Under the pieces are notes generated by a model. That model was not told the DNA's origin, did no database searches, and was given only the letters and a program-made list of their open reading frames with translations. From contig CAZIVE010000061.1 of the NCBI GenBank assembly GCA_964542435.1, positions 1 through 16,011 of the forward strand: a stretch of DNA of 16,011 bases, written 5' to 3'. The DNA is from CAZIVE01 sp964542435. GTDB lineage: Bacteria > Bacteroidota > Bacteroidia > Bacteroidales > Tannerellaceae. Positions 1 through 6,799 of this stretch are shown one piece after another. How positions within the stretch are numbered: position 1 is the stretch's first letter; the number at the start of each line of letters is the position of its first letter. A program made the translations under genes and the position numbers.

Positions 1-2
1 CA

Positions 3-128
3 TTTTTTGTGTTCTTATTCATTCTTTATATATACTATAATATATATATATTATATATAATAATAATATATAGAATAAATAATAGGGAAGCACGCACAAA
101 GTTCAGTATATAAAGAATAGAACAAAAA
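3..128. repeat. AT-rich imperfect inverted repeat
   Basis: The segment at 21-32 (ATTCTTTATATA) is exactly complementary to 107-118 (TATATAAAGAAT). Outward from this core the complementarity continues with small insertions: a T6G run at 3-9 matches CA6 at 123-129, and TTCT blocks lie between. The loop is almost pure AT, with alternating TA dinucleotides at about 37-72. The left arm reaches the window edge, so the repeat may be longer. It could form a long hairpin or cruciform, or be a relic of a small mobile element. Function is unknown. Confidence 0.5.
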
Positions 129-210
129 AGAAAAGGAAAAAGAAAAAAAAAACAAATGAAAGGAATGACGAAACAGAAACCAGAGCACAAAAACAAAATA
201 CACGCTTGGC

Positions 211-500
211 ACTATTGACACTTTGACACTTTGGCACTTTGACACTTTCGCTTCAAAAAAAAGAGAAGAAGAACACATGAGCCATGCCGAAAGCGGATCG
301 CAAATGCAGAAAACACAGGTGACACTATTGACACTTTGACACTTTGACACTTTCGCTTCAGAAAAAAGAGAAGAAGAACACAAGAGCCATGCCGAAAACG
401 GATCGCAAATGCAGAAAACACAGGTGGCACTATTGACACTTTGACACTTTGACACTTTCGCTTCAGAAAAAGATGAAGAAGGAATCAAACCATGGCGAAA
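211..500. repeat. Nested tandem repeat: TTGACACT 8-mers within copies of about 105 bp
   Basis: Three head-to-tail copies begin with ACTATTG at 211, 324 and 429. The spacings are 113 and 105 bp, and the 8-bp difference is exactly one extra inner unit. Each copy opens with TTGACACT 8-mers: four at 215-246 (the third has GGC in place of GAC), three at 328-351 and three at 433-456. The 8-mers are followed by CGCTTCA, a purine-rich block, and a segment containing GCCATGCCGAAA and GCAAATGCAGAAAACACAGGTG. The third copy decays after about 470 but can still be followed to about 500. The copies are directly adjacent with no unique spacers. I know of no function. Confidence 0.85.
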
Positions 501-566
501 GTTCAAAGAGAATCTTGGGAAGGAAATATGTCGTCAGGAGTTTTGCCAAGTTCGATTAGGGGACAC

Positions 567-599
567 AAAAAAGCCTTGGATCCGAAAACCCAAGGCTTT
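567..599 (-). terminator. Intrinsic terminator after the oxidoreductase/isomerase operon
   Basis: A perfect 10-bp stem pairs 590-599 with 570-579 (core CCAAGG/CCTTGG) around a 10-nt loop. Read on the minus strand it ends in a run of T from the A6 at 567-572, partly inside the stem. It lies 23 bp past the stop codon of the gene at 622-1608, the expected position for termination of that operon. Confidence 0.85.
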
Positions 600-621
600 A
601 AACATTTATATCAGAAAATCT

Positions 622-1608
622 CTATTTTACAAACGGAGCTTTCAGCAGATACTTAGCGCTTTCCTCACAACCAACAAACTGCGTACGACCGTCAGGCATG
701 TTCTCCAATTCTACGAAGTAGTGCTTGATACCATTTGCGTACATCTGTTTGAAGATCTGTTCGAAGTTCATCATACCGCTCTGTCCAAGAACGGAACGGT
801 CCTTGATGTGCAACGCTTTGATACGAGTCGGATTCTTCTTCATGTATTCAACAGGATCGTTCTGTCCCATGACAGTCCAATAAACGTCCATTTCGAAGAA
901 TAATTTTGAAGGATCTGTTCCGGCAAGGAGAAGGTCATAAATCTGATCTCCTACTTTCATGAACGGATTGCCGCTCTTTGCCTTTTCAGCATCTTCCGGT
1001 TTAACGACACGCTGGAATTCCATGTTGTGGTTATGATAACCGAAGCCCATAGGAATACCGGCTGCTTTAACAACGTCACCAACCTGGTTGAATACGTCGC
1101 AGACAACAGCTGCATCTTCATGGCTCTTGATCGTAGGCATCATAGGCTGAACGAGCATCGTGCAACCTAACTTTGCATGATCGTCTGCTGTTTTCTTCCA
1201 AAACTCCAAAGCTCCAGGAATCATGTCTTTTGTATAGACATTATCAAAGAAGTTTTTAGCAGCTGGATTTACATAGCTGACATGTGAGCTGACAATCTTC
1301 AAGCCGGCAGCTTCTGCCATCTTCTTGAACTCCATCAAATCTGTCTGACCGATCTTTCCGTTGTTGTAACCAGCAAGTTCAAGATCTGTATAACCGATAG
1401 CTTTCACCTTCTTCAGAACGGCAGCGATATCACCGGAAAATTCTTTTCCCAATGAATAGGTCTGGAGACCGATGATCTTAGATGCTGTTGGAGCTGGAGC
1501 CATTTCTGAAACAGAGTTGGCAGCACTGGCAGATCCGGCTTTGCCAACCAGTAAACCAGCGGCAGCAGCCATAGACATGTTTTTTAAAAAATCTCTTCTT
1601 GTACTCAT
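622..1608 (-). CDS. Tat-exported sugar phosphate isomerase/epimerase-like TIM barrel protein
   Basis: The 328-residue protein belongs to the xylose-isomerase-like TIM barrel (AP endonuclease 2) superfamily. Residues 1-30 form a twin-arginine signal (RRDFLK, then an Ala-rich hydrophobic stretch ending near SASA), so it should act in the periplasm. Candidate metal and catalytic residues are E77 in LELAG, H109, the YHNHNMEF motif at 191-198, D241 in FEMDVYW, H267 in LHIKD and E300 in VELE; this E/H/D/H/E set suits a divalent-metal isomerase, epimerase or lyase. It starts 22 bp after the stop of the Gfo/Idh/MocA gene and is followed by a terminator, so the two are probably co-transcribed and act in one pathway. 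In Bacteroides such pairs have been linked to keto-sugar chemistry on glycosides, but the substrate here is unknown. Confidence 0.88.
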   Translation of the reverse strand: MSTRRDFLKNMSMAAAAGLLVGKAGSASAANSVSEMAPAPTASKIIGLQTYSLGKEFSGDIAAVLKKVKAIGYTDLELAGYNNGKIGQTDLMEFKKMAEAAGLKIVSSHVSYVNPAAKNFFDNVYTKDMIPGALEFWKKTADDHAKLGCTMLVQPMMPTIKSHEDAAVVCDVFNQVGDVVKAAGIPMGFGYHNHNMEFQRVVKPEDAEKAKSGNPFMKVGDQIYDLLLAGTDPSKLFFEMDVYWTVMGQNDPVEYMKKNPTRIKALHIKDRSVLGQSGMMNFEQIFKQMYANGIKHYFVELENMPDGRTQFVGCEESAKYLLKAPFVK

Positions 1609-1630
1609 TTCTTTACTATAAAATGATTAA

Positions 1631-3073
1631 TTATCTTTTTTCACAATAGGGAAGTGTATAAGATCCACGATACTTATACCAATACAGACGATGGTTGCGA
1701 GCTTCGTTATCATCACCGAATGACAAAGTAGCAGGATTCCATTTAACCGGACGGCCGAGCTCATTGGCGATGTTGCTGATGCTGCAAAGAACTGCAGTGC
1801 TGCAACCAACCTCAACCGGAGCGATCGGATTCTTGCGAGAACGAACACAGTCGATGAAGTTCTGCATGTGAGGAGCATTGGTCTCATAATTACCAGCCAT
1901 TCCACCCTTCGGATTCTTGCTGCGAGCTGCCTGCATCTTCATGAATTCTTCCATCTTCTTCTTCATCTCTTCCTTGCTCAATGGACGTTGACCAGCCAAT
2001 TCAGCAGGAACCTTAGATGCATCTGAGCATGCCAGATAACCACGAGCTACTTCAATCCAACCCTTGTCACCAGTGAACTTGATGCCCTGAGCTGTATCGT
2101 TGTCTTCCAGGTAAGGCTGTTCTGTCATGACAATGCCGTTGGCATATTTCATGGTTGTATATTGTGTGCCATTGTATCCCTTAGGAATGAATTCAACAGG
2201 ACCTGAACCGTCCATGCCGATAGCAGCCTGTGCAATATCAAACATGTGAGCACCCCAGTCAGCTGTATAACCGTTTCCGAGTTCGCGATACCAACGCCAA
2301 GCACCCCAAAGTTTCTCATTCTGTTCCGGATCAAGTGAGATAACCGGGCAGATATCAGAATTATAATGGATCTTCGGATCATTCAACGGACCCATCCAAA
2401 GATTGAAGTTCAAATTGTCTGGAATAGCCTGTTCGGGAAGTGTATAAGGCGTAGGAGCATCGCCGACCTTTGCAAAGATCTTCTCGATGTGTCCGATAGC
2501 ACCGGTCTGGCAGAGTTCGATAGCTTTCTGGAACTCTTTGCTTGAACGCTGCTGACTGCCAACCTGCAGTACGCGATTGTTAGCGCGAACAGCATGAGCC
2601 ATAGCCAAAGCTTCCGTTACGGTATATGACAAAGGTTTCTGGCAATAAACATCCTTACCTGCCTGGCAAGCATAGATGGTAGCCAATGCATGCCAATGGT
2701 CTGGAGTAGCTACTTCCACTGCATCGATATCCTTACGTTCGAGCAGATCTTCCATAAATTCATACTTGTCACAACGCTGTGTCATGCCTTTTGACTCTTG
2801 CCAAGCGGCAGCGCGACGTCTGAAACGTTCTGTCTTCATAGTATCCACATCACAGCATGCTGCAACCTGAACGCCGGGGCATCCTGCAAAACCTTTGAAA
2901 TCGGAAAGTGCTTGTTGGCCTAATCCGATGAAGCCGAGTACAACTCGATCGCTTGGTGCGACTTTAACATCATCCATTTTCCAACTTGGCAGAATGGTCA
3001 AACTTGCCAATCCTAATGCGGAAAGGCCTAAAAACTCTCTACGGCTGATGCCGCTTTTAGTGTTTTCCTTCAT
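1631..3073 (-). CDS. Tat-exported Gfo/Idh/MocA family oxidoreductase
   Basis: The 480-residue protein is a nucleotide-dependent sugar dehydrogenase of the Gfo/Idh/MocA family. A twin-arginine signal (SRREFLGLSALG, residues 9-20) precedes the Rossmann fold, whose dinucleotide loop is VLGFIGLGQQ near 45-54. The usual EKP motif appears as QKP at 145-147 (CQKP), and ADWGAHMFDIAQ at 271-282 supplies the probable catalytic H276. The C-terminal part (AP-HMQNFIDCVRSRKNP and following) is typical of the Bacteroidota exported subgroup. These enzymes usually bind NAD(P) tightly and cycle it, so no free periplasmic cofactor is needed. It is the first gene of a two-gene unit, after a 204-bp gap with a candidate -7 box, and precedes the TIM barrel gene by 22 bp. 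The substrate cannot be read from the sequence; a glycoside or free sugar is most likely. Confidence 0.9.
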   Translation of the reverse strand: MKENTKSGISRREFLGLSALGLASLTILPSWKMDDVKVAPSDRVVLGFIGLGQQALSDFKGFAGCPGVQVAACCDVDTMKTERFRRRAAAWQESKGMTQRCDKYEFMEDLLERKDIDAVEVATPDHWHALATIYACQAGKDVYCQKPLSYTVTEALAMAHAVRANNRVLQVGSQQRSSKEFQKAIELCQTGAIGHIEKIFAKVGDAPTPYTLPEQAIPDNLNFNLWMGPLNDPKIHYNSDICPVISLDPEQNEKLWGAWRWYRELGNGYTADWGAHMFDIAQAAIGMDGSGPVEFIPKGYNGTQYTTMKYANGIVMTEQPYLEDNDTAQGIKFTGDKGWIEVARGYLACSDASKVPAELAGQRPLSKEEMKKKMEEFMKMQAARSKNPKGGMAGNYETNAPHMQNFIDCVRSRKNPIAPVEVGCSTAVLCSISNIANELGRPVKWNPATLSFGDDNEARNHRLYWYKYRGSYTLPYCEKR

Positions 3074-3133
3074 GGTAGATATTTTTTATAATGAATATTG
3101 AATTAAAAAATTGGTCCTTAGAATACACATTGG

Positions 3134-3141
3134 CAAAATTA
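3134..3141 (-). promoter_or_regulatory. Candidate Bacteroidota -7 box for the oxidoreductase operon
   Basis: On the minus strand this reads TAATTTTG, matching the TAnnTTTG -7 consensus of Bacteroidota primary-sigma promoters. It lies about 60 bp before the ATG at 3073. The matching -33 TTTG is weak: the nearest is GTTG at 3165-3168, slightly too far away. The rest of the 3074-3277 gap is AT-rich and shows no clear terminator for the gene at 3278-4237. Confidence 0.4.
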
Positions 3142-3277
3142 AAAAAACTTTTTATTCAATCTTTCAACTTTTTTAATAGAAAGAATGAGAATAACACTTT
3201 TTAAACATTCTTTCCAAAGATCGAACAATAAGAGCTTCATCGGGAGAAAAAAAAGACAAGATATTGCGAAAGGCAGA

Positions 3278-4237
3278 TCATTTGCTATCGTTTCCCTTTT
3301 CCTCACCAAAGTTGCGCTTTTCGTCAATGATGTATTCGGGACGATTCTTAATCTCATCGAAAATGATACCGATGTATTGGCCCAATACGCCCACCGTTAA
3401 AAGCTGTACTCCACCGAAGAAGATGATCGAAGTCATGATGGAAGTCCATCCTGTCTCCGCATTGCTGAAACCATAGATCTTGCCCAGTGTAAACCAAGCA
3501 GCCAGCACGATGCCGACTATGACACAGAGGAATCCCATACTGATAGCCAGACGAAGCGGCTTGACAGAGAAATAGAGCATAGCCGTCGAAGCGAACTTGA
3601 GCATCTTACTGAATGGGTATTTTGTCTCACCTGCTGCACGCGCTTCGCGTTCGTAATAGAACGGGACCTGATTGAAACCGACCCAGCTGATGACACCACG
3701 GATGTACTTGCCATGTTCGTGGAAGCGGTCAAACTGATCCATCACCTTTCGATCCATCAATCTGAAATCTCCGGTATCCAACGGAAAGTGCACCTCGCTC
3801 ATATAATTGAGCAGACGGTAGAACATCTTTGCCGTCAGTTTCTTGAAGAAACTCTCGCCACTGCGCGATTTCCGCACACAATAGACAACGTTGGCCCGCT
3901 CCTTCTCTGCCAATTCTATCATTTGAGGAATCAGCTCGGGAGGATCCTGCAGATCGGCATCCATGATGACAGAATAATCGGCATCGCAATAATTGATACC
4001 TGCTGTGACCGCCGGCTGATGCCCGAAATTGCGTGAAAAATGCAATACCTTGACATTGTCATGCTCGGCAGCGATCTTATCAAGCAGTTCTCGCGTCCTG
4101 TCGCTGCTGCCATCATTAATATAGATGATTTCGGCAGGATTAGGGAGAGAAGAAATGACCTCATACGTGCGGCGAAACGATTCTTCTATTACCGCTTCTT
4201 CATTGAAACAAGGGATGATGACGGAAACCTTTTTCAT
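3278..4237 (-). CDS. GT2 polyprenyl-phosphate glycosyltransferase (GtrB/DPM1-like)
   Basis: The 319-residue protein has an N-terminal GT-A fold and two C-terminal membrane segments (about 231-250 and 266-291). Visible signatures are the nucleotide-sugar start VSVIIPCFNEE (4-14), NDGSSDRT (41-48), the metal-binding D93-A-D95 in MDADLQDPPEL, LDTGDFRL (153-160), GETKYPF (203-209) and the C-terminal KNRPEYII. Relatives transfer glucose or a similar sugar from a UDP/GDP donor to undecaprenyl phosphate at the inner face of the membrane, supplying sugars for O-antigen, teichoic-type or other surface glycan decoration. It starts 6 bp after the stop of the GtrA-like gene, a classic pairing of transferase and flippase. 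Exact sugar and acceptor glycan are unknown. No third, sugar-specific GtrC-type transferase is seen nearby. Confidence 0.92.
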   Translation of the reverse strand: MKKVSVIIPCFNEEAVIEESFRRTYEVISSLPNPAEIIYINDGSSDRTRELLDKIAAEHDNVKVLHFSRNFGHQPAVTAGINYCDADYSVIMDADLQDPPELIPQMIELAEKERANVVYCVRKSRSGESFFKKLTAKMFYRLLNYMSEVHFPLDTGDFRLMDRKVMDQFDRFHEHGKYIRGVISWVGFNQVPFYYEREARAAGETKYPFSKMLKFASTAMLYFSVKPLRLAISMGFLCVIVGIVLAAWFTLGKIYGFSNAETGWTSIMTSIIFFGGVQLLTVGVLGQYIGIIFDEIKNRPEYIIDEKRNFGEEKGNDSK

Positions 4238-4243
4238 GATATT

Positions 4244-4630
4244 TCAAGCTTTAAAAGCATAGAACTTATTAAAGATAAAGTTAACAATCGTATAGAAGAC
4301 CATACCAATCAGGTGATTGTAGTAATGGTCATAAAGGTTCTGTGTCATATGATTGAGGAAGAGCACCAAAGACCACTGCAGTGCGTAACAGATGCCAAAG
4401 GCGATCAGGAAACGGAGGGCGCTTTTGCCCCAATCTGTCTGATTCTCTCTGAATGTCCACTGTTTGTTCCAAAGAAAACTATTGATGATGCCGGCGATGT
4501 AGCCACTGATGTTGGACAATCCTTCACGACAGCCGAACACTTTCATCATCACCCAGATAACAGCCAGAGAAATGATCGTATTAAGAACGCCTACAATTCC
4601 GTATTTAATGACTTGATTTACTGTCCCCAT
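4244..4630 (-). CDS. GtrA-like membrane protein, probable lipid-linked sugar flippase
   Basis: The 128-residue protein has four hydrophobic membrane segments and the GtrA family pattern: IKYGIVGVLNT near the start, the loop NSFLWNKQWTFRE after the second segment, and the ending NFIFNKFYAF. The start chosen is the ATG at 4630 (MGTVNQVIK), because GtrA proteins begin just before the first membrane segment; an upstream ATG at 4714 would add 28 atypical basic residues deep inside the neighbouring gene. It overlaps the last 26 bp of the gene at 4605-5363 in another frame and ends 6 bp before the GT2 gene, which suggests translational coupling. GtrA proteins are thought to move polyprenyl-phosphate sugars made by the partner GT2 enzyme to the periplasmic face. 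Confidence 0.88.
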   Translation of the reverse strand: MGTVNQVIKYGIVGVLNTIISLAVIWVMMKVFGCREGLSNISGYIAGIINSFLWNKQWTFRENQTDWGKSALRFLIAFGICYALQWSLVLFLNHMTQNLYDHYYNHLIGMVFYTIVNFIFNKFYAFKA

Positions 4631-5363
4631 TTTGTTGGATAGCTTTTTGAATCTCCTCTTCGGAATATTCTTTGATGTTTGTAATGGAATAAACTGGCGA
4701 AAGGAAATTACCATACTGATTGCATTCCGTGATCAGATGATCAAAAACCTCCTTGATTTCCGCTTTTACAGGAAGAAGAAAAACTGCTTCCACATAACCG
4801 TCTGCCAAATGAAGCTTTTCCAGTTCCCAACCGGCTTCCTTGAAAGCAAACGGCAGCTCCTGCTCGATCATCTTCGTCTGATACTCTTTAAAAGGCTGGT
4901 TGTCGGTAGAGAGCAGCAGCGCATAAAAACGTAGCTTGTCGTCTTTGCCTCCCAATCCTGTCGAGATATAGACCTGACGCTCGTCTGTAAACTCTGACTC
5001 CAAGGAGATGCGACTTTCCATCAAAGCCATATAGCCCCATGAAGCGACTTCCGGATCCGGCTCTTTCACATACTGTTCGAGCAGTCGATAGGCCTTCACA
5101 TTCTTGGATGTGGCTAAAGTAGACAGCAGCGCCTTCTTTTCTTCTGCAGAGGTTGTCTCCAGCTTCAGAATCGCATAGTTCTGCAGGCATTGTTCATCAT
5201 TCAAAGGACGAGGCGGATTGTTTTCCTTGCGAAGGTTTTCGGAGAACTTGAAATAGCTCATCTGCACTTCCACTGGAACACGTTGTTCCAGAATATGAAA
5301 ATGCCCATTCGTCCGGCTGAACGAATCGTGGAATTTACGGAATACATCGTCTTCGTCTTTCAT
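4605..5363 (-). CDS. Conserved-looking cytoplasmic protein of unknown function
   Basis: I do not recognise this 252-residue protein. It has no signal peptide or membrane segment and is acidic and Glu/Leu-rich, so it is probably soluble. Residues about 70-125 look like two HEAT-type helical pairs (the second begins near DPEVASWGYMALMES), followed by a mixed region with YISTGLGGKDDKLRFYALL (132-150) and a C-terminal part whose KAEIKEVFDHLITECNQYG (200-218) could be helical. It leads the operon with the GtrA-like and GT2 genes and overlaps the GtrA-like start by 26 bp, so it should be made with them. A scaffold or regulatory role in that glycosylation step is possible but is only inferred from position. 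Codon use resembles its neighbours and the frame is intact. Confidence 0.8.
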   Translation of the reverse strand: MKDEDDVFRKFHDSFSRTNGHFHILEQRVPVEVQMSYFKFSENLRKENNPPRPLNDEQCLQNYAILKLETTSAEEKKALLSTLATSKNVKAYRLLEQYVKEPDPEVASWGYMALMESRISLESEFTDERQVYISTGLGGKDDKLRFYALLLSTDNQPFKEYQTKMIEQELPFAFKEAGWELEKLHLADGYVEAVFLLPVKAEIKEVFDHLITECNQYGNFLSPVYSITNIKEYSEEEIQKAIQQNGDSKSSH

Positions 5364-5380
5364 GTTTGTTCCTTTCTCTG

Positions 5381-5388
5381 CAAAAGTA
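5381..5388 (-). promoter_or_regulatory. Candidate -7 box for the three-gene glycosylation operon
   Basis: On the minus strand this reads TACTTTTG, a full match to TAnnTTTG. It sits 17 bp before the ATG at 5363, so a transcript from it would have a very short leader. A -33 TTTG at the usual distance is not evident, because that position falls in the T-run of the preceding terminator. Confidence 0.35.
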
Positions 5389-5403
5389 CTGTTTTTTTAC
5401 TAT

Positions 5404-5444
5404 AAAAAACGGCATGCTACAATGGAAATGACTGTAGCATGCCG
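5404..5444 (-). terminator. Strong intrinsic terminator after the nucleoside-hydrolase-like gene
   Basis: A perfect 12-bp stem pairs 5433-5444 with 5410-5421 (CGGCATGCTACA and its complement) around an 11-nt loop. On the minus strand it is followed at once by six T (5409-5404). No T-run follows on the plus strand, so it acts for minus-strand transcription only. It lies 27 bp past the stop of the gene at 5472-6506 and separates it from the next operon. Confidence 0.93.
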
Positions 5445-5471
5445 CAATTCTATCGATTAATTCTTAAAGAA

Positions 5472-6506
5472 TTATTTTCCTTTAGGCTTTTGCATCATAT
5501 ATTTCTCGAACAACGTGGAGAGATCAGCTGCTGACATCTTCGGAAGCAGACGATAATGCGTCCAGCTGCCATCGATGATCCAGTTGTTGTTTCCCTGAAG
5601 ATCGGTTACACGGAAGGTTCCGCGTTCACCATCGAAATAGGGACGGATTCCTTTGACTGCAACCCAAAGTGCGGTAATGTCCCAACTCTGATGACCATTG
5701 GGCTCGCCTTCTGCCAGACAGGATTTGTAGATATCCTGAACAGGATTGTTCGTGGCATTCATGGCAGCCAGCTGTTTTCCGGTCAAAATCTTTGCTCCGA
5801 TCTCAAAGCCGCTGAAGATGATCTCCGTGGGCCATTCATTGGTGACGTAACGAGCGGAACGTACATCGCTGTAAACATTGAACTCATGTCCTTTCGGCAT
5901 CTGTCCAGCCATACAAACGAGGCGTTTTACCTTTTTTGCGATCAGCTCCTTACCAAACAGAGGACTGTACTGGTCGGAATCGGAATAAAGAAGATTGTAT
6001 GTATTGGTGAAAAATCCAGTGGTGCAGATGGTGACGCTGCTGTCGGGAGCTGCTGCAAGAATCTTACGCATCAGACCCACAGCATCGGGAGCGTCGCTCG
6101 TCTTGGCTGTCGGATGCTGGTATTTCGCAGCGATCATTGCCGGCCATTTGGTCTTGTGATTATCGGTCAAAGAAACAGCGCCTTCACTCTTGACGGCTCC
6201 AACAGGAATATTGGGGCGGCCGTAATAAGCATTGATGGCCTCGATGCATGGAACGACATTCTCATCTGCATTGGACGCGGTAACGGCAAGGATATTAACC
6301 TGACCGCTGTCAGCCAAAGCATGCATAATGGCCATCGCACCGGCATCGTCATAATCCGGTCCCAGATCGGTATCGAAGATGAGATTCACAGGCTGCTTGA
6401 AATCAAGATCAGCTACATAGTCAGCCGCTGCCTGTTCTTTTTTACCACCACAAGCAGCCAAAAGAATTGAAAGACCAAATAACACAAAAGACTTTTTCAT
6501 TGACAT
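5472..6506 (-). CDS. Nucleoside-hydrolase-like lipoprotein (IU-NH fold)
   Basis: The 344-residue protein starts with a lipoprotein signal ending in LLAAC (lipid-modified Cys19), so it is anchored in the envelope. The second ATG at 6500 (MKKSF) is an equally good start. The family calcium and ribose motif DTDxGxDxDD is present as DTDLGPDYDD (45-54). Further family features are TTGFFTN (162-168), EFNVYSDVRSARYV (208-221), FSGFEIG (231-237) and SWDITALWVAV (274-284), in which D276 is the likely late metal ligand. Family members cleave the N-glycosidic bond of ribonucleosides, giving ribose and base. Secreted Bacteroidota relatives are common, and some may act on other sugars. The gene stands alone, with its own terminator and a 293-bp upstream gap. 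Nucleoside salvage in the periplasm is the most likely role. Confidence 0.88.
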   Translation of the reverse strand: MSMKKSFVLFGLSILLAACGGKKEQAAADYVADLDFKQPVNLIFDTDLGPDYDDAGAMAIMHALADSGQVNILAVTASNADENVVPCIEAINAYYGRPNIPVGAVKSEGAVSLTDNHKTKWPAMIAAKYQHPTAKTSDAPDAVGLMRKILAAAPDSSVTICTTGFFTNTYNLLYSDSDQYSPLFGKELIAKKVKRLVCMAGQMPKGHEFNVYSDVRSARYVTNEWPTEIIFSGFEIGAKILTGKQLAAMNATNNPVQDIYKSCLAEGEPNGHQSWDITALWVAVKGIRPYFDGERGTFRVTDLQGNNNWIIDGSWTHYRLLPKMSAADLSTLFEKYMMQKPKGK

Positions 6507-6799
6507 TATAATTTATGGTTCAACTTCCTTCGATTGTATAGCTGAGAAGGAAACGCCGAATCCTTTCCTATTCCCGATTCGCTCCTCATTGCGATAGCAA
6601 AGATATAGATTTTTCAGAACAAAAAGATTCTTGTCCTAGAAAAAGGAAGAAGGAAGATGATACATCGATAGCAAAGACTTATCTATCGTTAGAATGATTT
6701 CATGCTTTTCGTGGAATAAAACGATATTTATGACATTCAAAAGTCGTTGCAATTCTACAGGAAGCTTTCTACGTTGTATTTTCTAATGAACGATTTGGG
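6507..6799. other. Intergenic stretch with a duplicated 12-mer
   Basis: No gene is seen here. The 12-mer CGATAGCAAAGA occurs twice in direct orientation, at 6592-6603 and 6666-6677. The second copy is part of a small hairpin (6666-6671 with 6683-6688, 11-nt loop), and the first carries a -7 box. I found no hairpin with a T-run behind the kinase gene that ends at 6800, so how that operon terminates is not visible. Confidence 0.6.
6598..6605 (-). promoter_or_regulatory. Candidate -7 box for the nucleoside-hydrolase-like gene
   Basis: On the minus strand this reads TATCTTTG, an exact TAnnTTTG match followed by C, a frequent context in Bacteroidota promoters. It would give a leader of about 85 nt before the ATG at 6506. 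The only nearby TTTG for a -33 box (6620-6623) is spaced 14 nt away, shorter than the usual 19-21, so the -33 element is unsupported. Confidence 0.45.

Larger units (their letters stand above)
1..566. other. Gene-free, repeat-rich intergenic stretch
   Basis: No convincing gene is visible here. Minus-strand open frames cross the stretch but follow the repeats and encode repeated low-complexity residues, so they are best read as by-products. From left to right it holds an AT-rich imperfect inverted repeat (about 3-128), an A/purine-rich tract (about 120-200), a nested tandem repeat (211 to about 500), and about 65 bp with nothing recognisable before the terminator of the next gene. Whether a gene ends or starts just left of position 1 cannot be seen. 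Confidence 0.7.

Noticed and set aside
211..500. A possible CRISPR array
   Set aside because: The copies are contiguous and of about 105 bp, with no unique spacers, and no cas gene is present.
51..506. Minus-strand open frames of 151 and 75 residues across the repeat tract
   Set aside because: They follow the nested DNA repeat, which keeps a frame open because 105 is a multiple of three. The residues are low complexity and Ser/Cys/Phe-rich, with no recognisable domain or start context.
5556..6470. Plus-strand open frame (304 residues) opposite the nucleoside-hydrolase-like gene
   Set aside because: It is the shadow of a well-supported lipoprotein gene; I see no domain, signal peptide or promoter of its own.
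6666..6688. Hairpin behind the kinase operon as a terminator
   Set aside because: The stem is only 6 bp, no T-run follows on either strand, and it lies more than 110 bp past the stop codon.
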